50,447 nt of DNA from Nitrospirae bacterium GWC2_57_13 (GTDB lineage Bacteria > Nitrospirota > UBA9217), in assembly GCA_001805055.1 (NCBI GenBank), contig MHDZ01000078.1, positions 1 through 50,447 on the forward strand, written 5' to 3'. The translations under genes were made by a program, and so were the position numbers. Shown here piece by piece: positions 7,670-15,773 of this stretch. The notes beneath the pieces were generated by a model that had not been told where the DNA came from, did no database searches, and was given only the letters and a program-made list of their open reading frames with translations. The stretch's first letter is position 1, and each line of letters starts with the position of its first letter.

Positions 7670-7690
7670 TGACGTCCGGTCCGGACGTCA
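7670..7690. repeat. Perfect 21-bp palindrome
   Basis: TGACGTCCGG (7670-7679) and CCGGACGTCA (7681-7690) are perfect inverse arms around one T. It lies 12 bp after the lipoprotein stop and just before the terminator of the cold shock gene. It could be the plus-strand terminator hairpin or a protein site. Confidence 0.75.
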
Positions 7691-7691
7691 A

Positions 7692-7731
7692 AAAATAAAA
7701 GGCCCCGAAGATGGGGGAAAACCTTCGGGGC
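7692..7731 (-). terminator. Rho-independent terminator of the cold shock gene
   Basis: GCCCCGAAG (7702-7710) pairs with CTTCGGGGC (7723-7731). On the minus strand the hairpin is followed by TTTTATTTTT. It lies about 95 bp past the cold shock stop codon. Confidence 0.85.
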
Positions 7732-7825
7732 TGCTGAATGGATTAAACCTTCGTCCTTTTTGTCGTACCGCTTCCAGCCTTCAAAACAGCAAGGGACGGC
7801 AGTACGCCGTCCCGTATGCTCCTGG

Positions 7826-8038
7826 TTAGGAAGACTTGCTCACATTTGCCGCCTGCGGACCTTTTTCTCCCTGGGTGACCTCGAACTCAACGACCTGACC
7901 CTCGGAAAGCGTCTTGTATCCTTCGCCCTGGATGGCCGAGTAGTGCACGAACACGTCGCGGCCGCCGCCATCGGGCTCGATGAAACCGTACCCCTTCGCT
8001 TCGTTGAACCACTTCACTTTCCCATTCGTAGTCGACAT
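7826..8038 (-). CDS. CspA-family cold shock protein
   Basis: A 70-residue single OB-fold RNA chaperone that melts RNA secondary structure. RNP1 is GYGFIEP (residues ~16-22) and RNP2 is DVFVHYSAI (~28-36); [11 protein letters not shown] is the classic family block. The length is exact for the family. GGAGGGAGTAGTATC precedes the ATG. A leader of over 200 nt could lie upstream (8039-8247), which is common for csp mRNAs that regulate themselves by leader structure. I see no clear promoter there. A strong terminator follows, so it is probably monocistronic. Confidence 0.97.
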   Translation of the reverse strand: MSTTNGKVKWFNEAKGYGFIEPDGGGRDVFVHYSAIQGEGYKTLSEGQVVEFEVTQGEKGPQAANVSKSS

Positions 8039-8247
8039 GATACTACTCCCTCCTTGCCTGGTTCCGCTCCGCAGCAGCCGTCAACACGTCGCCGCAGCCG
8101 GAATACGATTTAACAAACATGAGAAGAAGCATCTCCACGTCCCCCGACGTCTTCTTCCCCGGACAGCTTCAGTGATATATATGAGAATTGATAAGAACTC
8201 ATAGGAATGTAATAGGGCAGGATATGCGTCTCGGGAGGATCCCTTTC

Positions 8248-9183
8248 TTACTGCATGTATCTCGACGGGTTGACAGGCAAGCCGTTCACGCGCACTTCAT
8301 AGTGGAGATGCGGACCTGTGCTGGAGCCGGAATCCCCCAGAAAGGAGACGATATCGCCGCGTTTCACCCGCTGCCCCGCTTTCACGTTCAACCGGGAGTT
8401 ATGTGCATAGAGCGTCTTGATTCCGTAGCCGTGGCTGATCTCCACCATGTTGCCGTAGCCCGTGCCGAAGCCGGCCTTGAGCACCACCCCGTCGGCAGGT
8501 GCCGCGATCGGAGTTCCTGTCTGGGCCGCGATATCGATTCCTTCGTGCAGTCTCACGATGCCGCTGAACGGGGATGTTCGGTTGCCGAAGTGCGAAGTGA
8601 CCCAGCCCTTTACGGGCCAGATCGTCGGTGTGGATGCGAAGAGGGAGCGTTTGTCCTCGAAATACTCGATCAGCATCTGCAGGCTAGCTTCCTGCTTCAT
8701 GGCCGCCGATTTGAGCTGCACCAGTTCATGGCGCATTTCCTTCAGCGCGTCATCCTGCTTCTTCTCTCCGAGATTCGTCAGGTTCTGGATGCCGAGTTCG
8801 TCAGGGCCGCCGATGCCGAGCACCTGCTGGGCCTTGTCCCGGGGCCCCAGGCTCACGGTGCGGCGCAGCTTTGTATCAAGGTCGCGAAGGCGGAACATCT
8901 GCCGCTTGTAGTCAAGAAGATCAAGGGCGAAATTCTGCACTTCAGCTTTCTGCTGCATCAGCTCCTCGCGCACAGCGCGCAGCTCCCACACCTTGTCCGT
9001 GGCGTAATTGTACTCGTAGAGGAGATACAGGGAGAGCAGGAGGACCCCAAATATCGAAATAAAGACATTTCGGAAAATGGTCTTGGAAATGCTGAGGGAG
9101 CGCACCCGGGCATTGGGGCCCGGCACGAACATGAAGGTAAAATACTCTTTTTTCCCAGGCTTTCTGACTTTCTTATCCTTCAT
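8248..9183 (-). CDS. M23-family metallopeptidase with N-terminal membrane anchor and coiled coil
   Basis: A 311-residue envelope protein. A basic cytoplasmic start leads to a membrane segment at residues ~39-57, then a coiled coil (~65-175), then a LytM/M23 domain (~195-311). The zinc site is complete: H213 and D217 in HEGIDIA, H261 in LYAHNSRL, and H292xH294 in GPHLHYEV, so it should be an active peptidoglycan endopeptidase cutting peptide cross-links. The layout matches membrane-bound M23 proteins of Gram-negatives used in growth or division. A good promoter lies at 9219-9247, so it is likely transcribed alone. Confidence 0.93.
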   Translation of the reverse strand: MKDKKVRKPGKKEYFTFMFVPGPNARVRSLSISKTIFRNVFISIFGVLLLSLYLLYEYNYATDKVWELRAVREELMQQKAEVQNFALDLLDYKRQMFRLRDLDTKLRRTVSLGPRDKAQQVLGIGGPDELGIQNLTNLGEKKQDDALKEMRHELVQLKSAAMKQEASLQMLIEYFEDKRSLFASTPTIWPVKGWVTSHFGNRTSPFSGIVRLHEGIDIAAQTGTPIAAPADGVVLKAGFGTGYGNMVEISHGYGIKTLYAHNSRLNVKAGQRVKRGDIVSFLGDSGSSTGPHLHYEVRVNGLPVNPSRYMQ

Positions 9184-9218
9184 CTAACCCCCGAATAGGC
9201 GCAAACAGAGCTGCATTG

Positions 9219-9247
9219 AAATTAACAAAAACGGGCTGTATTGTCAA
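9219..9247 (-). promoter_or_regulatory. Sigma-70 promoter of the M23 peptidase gene
   Basis: On the minus strand: TTGACA (9242-9247), 17-bp spacer, TAATTT (9219-9224). It lies 36 bp ahead of the start codon. The rest of the 9184-9473 spacer shows nothing else clear. Confidence 0.7.
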
Positions 9248-9473
9248 GCACTTGTAAAAAAATTATTCCAAAAAAACTTGTGCGGTTCCGATATATTGTG
9301 CCTATTTTCCGAATACTTACCATATATGGTGTCCCTGTTTTTCCGAAGTCTTGTTCGCCCAAGGACAGCGGCATCGCTCCAGGGCGAGAAAGCAGGCCGT
9401 TACCCCGGTCTGGGTGGAAGAGGTCTTCCATGACATCGGGTCTGGTCCGGCCCGGTTCGGACCCAGATCTGCA

Positions 9474-9794
9474 CTATTCCCCCGTGGTCTCCCGGACCCA
9501 GCCGAGATACTCTGCAGACCCGGCGGCGATGGGCAGGGCGATGATCTCGGGAACAGTGTAGGAATGGAGCTCCTTGACCCTTTTGATGATCTTCTCGATG
9601 AGGGGCTGCCTGGTCTTGCAGATCATGAGCACTTCCCGCTCGTCCTGCACTTTGTTGTCCCAGAAAAAAAGGGACCGTATTCCCGGAAGAATATTTACGC
9701 AGGCCGCGAGGCGGTCGTCCACCAGCGCCCGGGCGATCTTCGCCGCCTCGTCCTCGGAACCAGCCGTTATCAGCACCACCATCTCGTCGGCCAT
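9474..9794 (-). CDS. cutA: CutA1-family divalent ion tolerance protein
   Basis: A 106-residue trimeric ferredoxin-like-fold protein of the CutA1 family, linked to copper tolerance in E. coli although its real role is unsettled. Family marks: VLITAGSEDEAAKIARALVD at the start, RLAACVNILPGIRSLFFWDN (residues ~28-47), EVLMICKTR and the PEIIALPI motif (82-89). The longer upstream frame is rejected because GGAGG lies 5 nt before the ATG at 9794 and the family starts there. It is the last gene of the run that begins with the amidase, after a 190-bp repeat-bearing gap. Confidence 0.93.
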   Translation of the reverse strand: MADEMVVLITAGSEDEAAKIARALVDDRLAACVNILPGIRSLFFWDNKVQDEREVLMICKTRQPLIEKIIKRVKELHSYTVPEIIALPIAAGSAEYLGWVRETTGE

Positions 9795-9813
9795 GAAACC
9801 TCCTGTCCTGTCG

Positions 9814-9845
9814 TCGCATAGGGCATGGTGCATGGCGCATGGAGT
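9814..9845. repeat. GCATRG-type iterated repeat, copy 1
   Basis: Iterated GCATAGGGCATGGTGCATGG units. A second block with the same unit is at 20840-20880. Confidence 0.6.
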
Positions 9846-9890
9846 AAAAAAGTAAAGCGTCTGTCGGCTGCGAAGCCCGTATCGTAAAGC

Positions 9891-9971
9891 GGTTGAAAAG
9901 GTTACGCGGTAAAGACGAACAACGCAACCGAACAACGAAACGGGCCTCGTTGCCGTAACCGTATTTCAACC
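9891..9971. repeat. Palindromic spacer module GGTTGAAA...TTTCAACC
   Basis: GGTTGAAA and GGTTACG on the left are mirrored by CGTAACC (9954-9960) and TTTCAACC (9964-9971). The centre iterates GAACAACG. It lies just downstream of lptD. Confidence 0.65.
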
Positions 9972-9984
9972 CTCTGCTCTCTTG

Positions 9985-12042
9985 TCAAAACTTCACGGCC
10001 CCGATCCCCTTGAGCTCGAGGGAAAAAAGATACTGCGTCTCACCGGGCTTCGAAACATAGGCCACGCCGAGGCCCCAGCACTGGGACCCGTACTGTGCCC
10101 GGTATTCCTCTTGGGTGGTAGTTTTATTCTCGAGATCATGCCAGAGCCTGGCGCTGACACTCCATTTCCGCAGCTTTGCCCCGGCTCCGCCTATCAGGAA
10201 TTCGGTTCGCGGCTCCCGAAGATACCGGTGAGTAACGTCGAACTGGATCACTTCGCCGTTGACGGTCACACTTTCCGACGAAGACTTCAATCGGTCGATA
10301 TAGGTATCGTACTCGCCGTTGGCCGACAAGGTCAGCAGCTTCGGTGTGCGCAGGTATACTTCACCGCGCAGGGCCGAACGGGTCTGTTCGTTGGGGAGCG
10401 CCCCGTTTCTCGCGATGTGCAGATCATAGGACTGGGAGAAGCGCATGATGAGCATGTCATAGTTCCGGACAGCGGCCCCCTCGCGGTACTGGGCCGTGAA
10501 CCGGTTGATCAGCGCAAAGGTCATAAGATTCTCCGCGGTCACAGCATCCACTGAATCGAACTGGGGAATCTCGGCCCTGTCGATGCGGGATATATAGTTA
10601 TAAGAAACCGTGGGCTCGATGGAATGCCGGATCTTACCAATGCCTGCATCGCTCTCGGCGCCGTAGACCCTCGATAGCCGGGCGTTGAGATCAGCCCCGC
10701 CGAAGAAATACTGCCGCTCCACGGGCTCCGGCGTTGTCTCCCCCTGATCATAGAACGTTGCCCGCACCCCTGCCCGGGGCGTGAAGCTCACCCCGCTCCT
10801 GCCGAAGAGGGCTGAAAACTGGGGACCGAAGTCGGCGCGCCGAAGGCCGTTGCCCTGCTGTCGGGAAAAATTCACCGCCGAACCGTCAAAGCTCAGATGC
10901 AGGGGGCCGGCAATGCGCTCCTGGAAGATCGTATAGCGCAACTCCGGCAGCTTCTGTATCGTCACATCGTTCAGCTGGGTAAGGTCCGTCGAATATTGAC
11001 CTGCCAGATAGAGCGCGGCGGTGTCCCAGCGTTCTACATAAAAAACATTCGAGTCAAGATAGGGGCGGGAGCGAAGCTCAAGCTTCTTTTCCAGCGTCTG
11101 ATAGTAAAGGTGGTCGCTCACCAGATTGATGTCAACGCGGGCCGAAAGGTCTTCGGCGAATTCCTCGCGGTGCTGCAGCGAGAACTCCCAGAGATACTGA
11201 TCGGAATCGCGGCGATCGAAATACTTATAGTAGGCCCTGCCCGAAGAGTCGCGGGACGATACGTACCGGAAGTCCACGCCTGTGCCGTGGCCCAGCCTGT
11301 CGCGGTAGTCGGAATAGAGCGTCATGTCACGGGAATCCGATATCGCCCAGAACAGCGCGTTCTTCATCAGAAAGCCTTCGCTGCTGCTGAAGCCCGCCTC
11401 GGGGATCAGCAGTCCCGACTGGCGGCGGACCGGGAAGAGCAGATAGGGCGTATAAAAAAGCGGCACCCCCCCCATGTTGAAGGACACGCCGCGGCCTGTG
11501 GCATAGCGGTTCATATCCACATTGATCTCGCGCGCCTTAAGATACCACTCTTCATCATCGCAGGTGGTGAAGCTGCCGTTCTCGATCCGATAGACGCTCT
11601 CACCGAGGCGCTCGATCCGCTCACCCTTCAGGTGGTAGTTGTCCTTGCTCATGAAGAGCTCGCCCCGGTAGATGAGGCCCGACTTTGTGTTGATGTTCAT
11701 CTGGAGCTTCTCGGCGCGCAGAACGCCGCTGTTGTCCCGGAAGTAAACGGATCCCTCGGCGAGAGCTTCACCGGTCCGATTGTCCAGAACGATCCGATCT
11801 GCTTCTAGCAGCAGCCCCTCCTGCTCGATCTTGACGTTCCCCACGGCGACGTACCGGTCGTTCGTGCGGTCGTAGTCGAGGTTGTCCGCTTTCACGGTGA
11901 CGGGAATCTTGCCCGCCGGCTCCTGGGCGAGAGCGGCATCAGGCCGTCCCAACAGGAAGCCCGCGAAAAGCAGGACTGGCACGATGATCATTTTCATGGT
12001 CTGCATGGCAAGGTTTACGCTCTTCACCTTTTCGTCCGGCAT
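9985..12042 (-). CDS. lptD: LPS-assembly protein LptD (outer-membrane barrel)
   Basis: A 685-residue outer-membrane protein that, with LptE, inserts lipopolysaccharide into the outer leaflet. A signal peptide (hydrophobic ~15-38, ending ALAQ) is followed by the OstA beta-jellyroll domain (VKADNLDYDRTNDRYVAVGN and repeats, ~45-190). The barrel then carries the family blocks GVPLFYTPYLLFPVRRQSGLLIP (~195-220) and many alternating aromatic strands to the end. Only a few cysteines are present (for example TTCDDEEW and SQCWGLG), fewer than the four of enterobacterial LptD. It follows folC by 22 nt and is part of the envelope gene run. It shows that the cell has LPS or a similar glycolipid. Confidence 0.95.
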   Translation of the reverse strand: MPDEKVKSVNLAMQTMKMIIVPVLLFAGFLLGRPDAALAQEPAGKIPVTVKADNLDYDRTNDRYVAVGNVKIEQEGLLLEADRIVLDNRTGEALAEGSVYFRDNSGVLRAEKLQMNINTKSGLIYRGELFMSKDNYHLKGERIERLGESVYRIENGSFTTCDDEEWYLKAREINVDMNRYATGRGVSFNMGGVPLFYTPYLLFPVRRQSGLLIPEAGFSSSEGFLMKNALFWAISDSRDMTLYSDYRDRLGHGTGVDFRYVSSRDSSGRAYYKYFDRRDSDQYLWEFSLQHREEFAEDLSARVDINLVSDHLYYQTLEKKLELRSRPYLDSNVFYVERWDTAALYLAGQYSTDLTQLNDVTIQKLPELRYTIFQERIAGPLHLSFDGSAVNFSRQQGNGLRRADFGPQFSALFGRSGVSFTPRAGVRATFYDQGETTPEPVERQYFFGGADLNARLSRVYGAESDAGIGKIRHSIEPTVSYNYISRIDRAEIPQFDSVDAVTAENLMTFALINRFTAQYREGAAVRNYDMLIMRFSQSYDLHIARNGALPNEQTRSALRGEVYLRTPKLLTLSANGEYDTYIDRLKSSSESVTVNGEVIQFDVTHRYLREPRTEFLIGGAGAKLRKWSVSARLWHDLENKTTTQEEYRAQYGSQCWGLGVAYVSKPGETQYLFSLELKGIGAVKF

Positions 12043-12064
12043 GCCGCACTTCTCGCGGTTCCGT

Positions 12065-13432
12065 TCATCCTGTCAGTCCTTTGAGCGCTGCAGAGCCGTC
12101 GTTCTCGGGAACGAGCGCCTCCCGCGCCTCCCCCACGACATAAAGGGAGCCGGTGACCAGAATGAGGTCATCGACCGCGGCAGCCGCCCGCGCCGCAGCA
12201 AGGGCCTCGACAACAGTGGACGCCGAACTGACCAACGCTCCACCCGCTCCGACCTCGGCGGCCAGCCGCTCCGTTTCCAGTGCCCGGGAATAAGCAGGCC
12301 GCGTCACAATGACCGAATCAGCCAGGGGCAGGAGCGCTGCTGCTATGCCGCGCCAGTCCTTGTCGGCAAGGACGCCCAGGACAAGATGGGTCTTGCGATA
12401 GGTTCTCTTCATCTCCGCCACGGTCAAGGCCAGAACCCTTGCGGAGGCGGGATTGTGGGCGCCGTCAAGGTAGATGTCGGGCCGGACCGCTACCCGCTCA
12501 AGACGCCCTTCCCAGCGGGCCTGTGCGAGCCCCTTCCTTGTCTGCTCCCCGGTCAGAACGATGCCTGCTGCCTGAAGGCATTCAGCGGAAGCAAGTGCCA
12601 GACAGGCATTGTCCACCTGATATCGGCCAAACTGGGGGATCGTGAATCGTGCGCGAGCCCCCGTGGTGCCGCGGTACACGAATTCCTGCCCCGCCTCCCG
12701 GACGGATACATCGCCCGCGCTGAAGTCCTTTCCCAGCCTGTAGAGCGACGCGCCTGCTTCCCGTGCCTTCATTTCAAGCACGGAGATCACCTCGGGCTGC
12801 ACGACTCCGGTAACGACGGGAACACCGGGCTTGATGATGCCCGCCTTCTCTACGGCGATCTGCTGCAGTGTGGTGCCCAGAAACTCCGTGTGCTCGAGAT
12901 CGATATTAGTGATCACTGACACCAGCGGCGTGACAACGTTCGTGGAGTCAAGCCTTCCGCCCATACCCGTCTCGATAACCGCGATGTCCACGCCTTCCTC
13001 GGCAAAGTAGGTGAAGGCCAAGGTCGTGGTCACTTCGAAAAAGGTGGGATTGAGCGCCCCCGCGCCCGGCGGGAGCTGGGCGCTCCGGTAGGCTGCGCGC
13101 ACGCGCCGCGCCAGTTCGACGACCCGCGCTTCGGAGATCAGGAAATTGTCGATGCGTATTCGTTCGGTGAAACTGACAAGATGCGGTGACGTATACAACC
13201 CCGTGCGAAGCCCCGCGGTGCGCAGCAGGGAGGCAAGAAAGGCGGCAGTGGAGCCCTTACCGTTCGTCCCCGCGATATGGACGGAACGGAACCGCCGGTG
13301 GGGATCGCCGAGAAGTTCCATGAGCACCCGGCTGTTATCCAGGCCGAGTTTGATCCCGTGCTTCTGCAGGCCGTAGAGATACTCGATCGTTTCCTGGTAT
13401 GAGGGATCATCGGCCATTCCGCTTCGAGACAT
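12065..13432 (-). CDS. folC: Bifunctional dihydrofolate/folylpolyglutamate synthase
   Basis: A 455-residue cytoplasmic Mur-ligase-fold enzyme that makes dihydrofolate from dihydropteroate and glutamate and extends the glutamate tail of folates. P-loop at residues 54-61 (AGTNGKGST), then LYTSPHLVSFTERIRI, the FEVTTTLAF block, TGMGGRLDSTNVV and YLDGAHNPAS, all standard for FolC. The longest frame starts at a GTG (13438). I prefer the ATG at 13432 because GAGGTGG lies just before it. It sits between the zinc-finger gene (25 nt) and lptD (22 nt) in one transcription direction. Confidence 0.95.
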   Translation of the reverse strand: MSRSGMADDPSYQETIEYLYGLQKHGIKLGLDNSRVLMELLGDPHRRFRSVHIAGTNGKGSTAAFLASLLRTAGLRTGLYTSPHLVSFTERIRIDNFLISEARVVELARRVRAAYRSAQLPPGAGALNPTFFEVTTTLAFTYFAEEGVDIAVIETGMGGRLDSTNVVTPLVSVITNIDLEHTEFLGTTLQQIAVEKAGIIKPGVPVVTGVVQPEVISVLEMKAREAGASLYRLGKDFSAGDVSVREAGQEFVYRGTTGARARFTIPQFGRYQVDNACLALASAECLQAAGIVLTGEQTRKGLAQARWEGRLERVAVRPDIYLDGAHNPASARVLALTVAEMKRTYRKTHLVLGVLADKDWRGIAAALLPLADSVIVTRPAYSRALETERLAAEVGAGGALVSSASTVVEALAAARAAAAVDDLILVTGSLYVVGEAREALVPENDGSAALKGLTG

Positions 13433-13457
13433 CGCCACCTCTGCCGTCGCCGCCGCT

Positions 13458-14285
13458 TCAGGGCCTCGCCGCTGAGGGCTGCGGCGTCTCCGCCGGAGCG
13501 GCCTGCGCCGGTTTTTGCGCGGCGGGCTGCCCGGGCGCTGCCGCCTTCGGAGCAGCCGGGACCGTATTCAGCCGCAGTACAAAGGGAAGGGATTCGGTAG
13601 CAGGAGAAGATTCAAGGACCGACCGCTGGTACCGGATCTTTCCCGACGGCTCGATCCGATTAAAAAGCGTCAGGAGTTCCTTAGGGGTAAGGCTGCCGGT
13701 GATCTCACGATCGGAAGCAGAAAACCTCCTGTTCCGGAGCACGGCGTGGCCCTGCATCACCGCATTGATCCTCGATATTGCCGAGGCTTCGTCCTCAACG
13801 GTGATCGTGACCACAAGCGGCTCCCGGGCCGGGGCCTGGGCCGCTGGCTTCGGCACGGCGGGCGCAGGTTGGGGCCTCGGCGCCGTGGCCTCGGCAAGGA
13901 CAGGTTCGGCAGGCGCAGCCTGGGGCGCAGCTGCCTCGATGCTCTCAAGCTCGCGGTCATGATACAGCGGAGCGATCACATACAGATACAATGCAGCCGC
14001 AGCCGCCAGAAAGCCCGCTATCCACAAAGGGCGGTACAGCAGCCGCTTCAGGACCGAAAGCACGGACACACCCGCCCTCACCCGCTGGACCACGCCCTCC
14101 GGCGGCGTGATATCCTTTAAAAGCTTCCTGGTCTCGGCGGAACGCCGAAGCGCCTGGTAATCAGTGCTGCAGAAGGCGCATTTCTTCAGATGCCGCTCGA
14201 TCTTTTTCTGCTCATGCGTGAACAGGTGCCCCAGAAGATATTTGCGAAGAGATTTTCTGGTATAGTCGCAGTCCTTTTTCAGCAT
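13458..14285 (-). CDS. Zinc-finger (anti-sigma-like) membrane protein with Pro/Ala-rich linker
   Basis: A 275-residue single-pass membrane protein. The N-terminus has an anti-sigma-type zinc finger, HLKKCAFC (H-x3-C-x2-C, residues ~32-39), preceded by C6. A membrane helix lies at ~85-107 (LWIAGFLAAAAALYLYVIAP). A periplasmic Pro/Ala linker (~118-155) leads to a folded segment (~157-240, VVTITVEDEASAISRINAVM) that I do not recognise, and a second Pro/Ala/Gln tail. The zinc finger is as in ZAS anti-sigma factors, but no sigma factor gene adjoins. It may sense envelope state; that is inference. GGGGGACGC precedes the start. Confidence 0.8.
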   Translation of the reverse strand: MLKKDCDYTRKSLRKYLLGHLFTHEQKKIERHLKKCAFCSTDYQALRRSAETRKLLKDITPPEGVVQRVRAGVSVLSVLKRLLYRPLWIAGFLAAAAALYLYVIAPLYHDRELESIEAAAPQAAPAEPVLAEATAPRPQPAPAVPKPAAQAPAREPLVVTITVEDEASAISRINAVMQGHAVLRNRRFSASDREITGSLTPKELLTLFNRIEPSGKIRYQRSVLESSPATESLPFVLRLNTVPAAPKAAAPGQPAAQKPAQAAPAETPQPSAARP

Positions 14286-14337
14286 GCGTCCCCCTTACTC
14301 GTTGCTTCGTACCTGGCACCTGCCCGAATCCGGCCTG

Positions 14338-15141
14338 CTACGCTCCGCCCACCTGCACCAGCTCGGCGGTAACGGCCCCATCTCCGAGAAAGCGCTTTCC
14401 GATGCGCTCGAACCGCGCGGGCGAATCCGTGACAAAATATTTCCGAGTGCCCGGGCCCGGCGCCTGTCGCACCCAGTTCAGCTTCGCCAGCACATCCGCC
14501 ACTTCGGCAGCAGTCTCCACAGCCGAGTCGATAAGCGCCACCCCGGGCCCCATGACCTTTTCAATCACTCCCTTGAGGAGCGGGTAATGCGTGCACCCCA
14601 GCACGAGCGTATCGATGCGCTTCTCCCGCAGCGGCGCAAGATAGACGGAACTGACGAGCTCAGCCACTTCATTATCCGTCCAGCCTTCCTCGGCAAGGGG
14701 CACAAAGAGCGGACAGGCAAGGCCGAAGAACTCCGCGGCAGGGTCCAGGGACTTGATCGCGCGCTCATAGGCACCGCTTCCGATCGTGGCCTCCGTGCCG
14801 ATCACGCCGATCCTGCCGGATTTCGTTGCGGCGACAGCGGCCCGGGCGCCGGGCTCAAGTACGCCGATCACCGGCATGGGAAATTCCTTCTTCACCGCCG
14901 CAAGGCTGACGGCCGACGCCGTGTTGCAGGCGACCACCAGCACTTTGATCTCCTGCTTCAGGAGAAAACGCGTGTTCTCGAAGCTGTAGCGCGTGACGGT
15001 CTCGGGCGATCGGATGCCGTAGGGAACACGCGCCGTGTCACCGAGATAGATGATGTTCTCATGCGGGAGCCTCGCGATGACCTCCCGCGAAACGGTCAGC
15101 CCCCCCACTCCGGAATCAAATATGCCTATGGCCTTTTGCAT
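14338..15141 (-). CDS. murI: Glutamate racemase
   Basis: Converts L- to D-glutamate for peptidoglycan. The 267-residue length is typical. Both catalytic cysteines are present: C72 in VVACNTAS and C183 in LGCTHYPLL. The substrate-binding IFDSGVGGLTV (7-17) and YLGDTARVPYG (32-42) are intact. It lies between the GerMN gene (29 nt) and the zinc-finger gene (52 nt) in a run that includes a cell-wall amidase, a coherent peptidoglycan group. Confidence 0.97.
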   Translation of the reverse strand: MQKAIGIFDSGVGGLTVSREVIARLPHENIIYLGDTARVPYGIRSPETVTRYSFENTRFLLKQEIKVLVVACNTASAVSLAAVKKEFPMPVIGVLEPGARAAVAATKSGRIGVIGTEATIGSGAYERAIKSLDPAAEFFGLACPLFVPLAEEGWTDNEVAELVSSVYLAPLREKRIDTLVLGCTHYPLLKGVIEKVMGPGVALIDSAVETAAEVADVLAKLNWVRQAPGPGTRKYFVTDSPARFERIGKRFLGDGAVTAELVQVGGA

Positions 15142-15170
15142 AATCGGACGAACGCTCGTCTCTGCCGTTC

Positions 15171-15773
15171 CTACTGCCGGGCCAGATCCGGCCTGGCGCG
15201 AAAGAATTCCGAAAGGTCGATGTGCCCTGCCAGCGTTTCTGCCTCCCGGCCTTCGATCAGCAGATGGACCTGCTTCACTTCCTCGAAGTTCTGCGTCAGC
15301 GTGTTCACAATGGCGTACACGGCCAGCAGCTCGTCCCTCACGGACCCGCGGAAGTCACGGTCCTTGCTGGCAGGGACCAGATCTACGTAGGCAGTCCCCG
15401 ACGTATCAAGATAAAGAGCCGAAAGCCTCAGGTTCTTGAGCAACGGCGCCTGCCAGGAACGGGGGCTCGTCAGCAGCGCGGCGACTGCCTCACGTGCCTG
15501 GGACTGGGAGTCGTACTGCCGCTCCACAGAGACCGACTCGGACGCCATCACGCCGCCGGAAGGAAAGAACATCATGACCGGCAGCGGCTCTGCAGGGCTC
15601 AGGAGCGGTGCAAGCGACGGCGGAGACTCCGCCCCATCAGACGGCGTCGGCGCAGGGACTTCCATGCGGGACCAGAGATACAGGCCGGAAACGGCAAAGG
15701 CCGCAAGAACGATGATCAGCACGAGCAGGACACGATTGCTGCTGTCGATGCGCCTATCGGTTTTTTCCGGCAT
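15171..15773 (-). CDS. GerMN-domain membrane protein
   Basis: A 200-residue protein with an N-terminal membrane anchor (residues ~14-34, VLLVLIIVLAAFAVSGLYLW), a short Pro/Ser linker, and one GerMN domain (~65-185). The GerMN domain is recognised by VMMFFPSGGVMASESVSVER, EAVAALLTSPRSW, AYVDLVPAS and the E-LLAVYAIVNTLTQNFEEVKQVHLLIEG strand-helix-strand. GerM proteins work in spore germination in Bacillus, but the domain is also found in non-spore-formers as an exported, possibly peptidoglycan-linked module. It starts at 15773 (GGAGG upstream), overlapping the amidase end by 20 nt, so the two are probably coupled. Confidence 0.85.
   Translation of the reverse strand: MPEKTDRRIDSSNRVLLVLIIVLAAFAVSGLYLWSRMEVPAPTPSDGAESPPSLAPLLSPAEPLPVMMFFPSGGVMASESVSVERQYDSQSQAREAVAALLTSPRSWQAPLLKNLRLSALYLDTSGTAYVDLVPASKDRDFRGSVRDELLAVYAIVNTLTQNFEEVKQVHLLIEGREAETLAGHIDLSEFFRARPDLARQ

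Noticed and set aside
9795-9935. N-terminal extension of CutA
   Set aside because: The extra 47 residues are translated from a spacer repeat, while GGAGG and the family start mark the ATG at 9794.
15171-15773. Evidence for sporulation
   Set aside because: A GerMN domain alone is not enough; LptD, Mla genes and the absence of spore genes point to a non-sporulating diderm.
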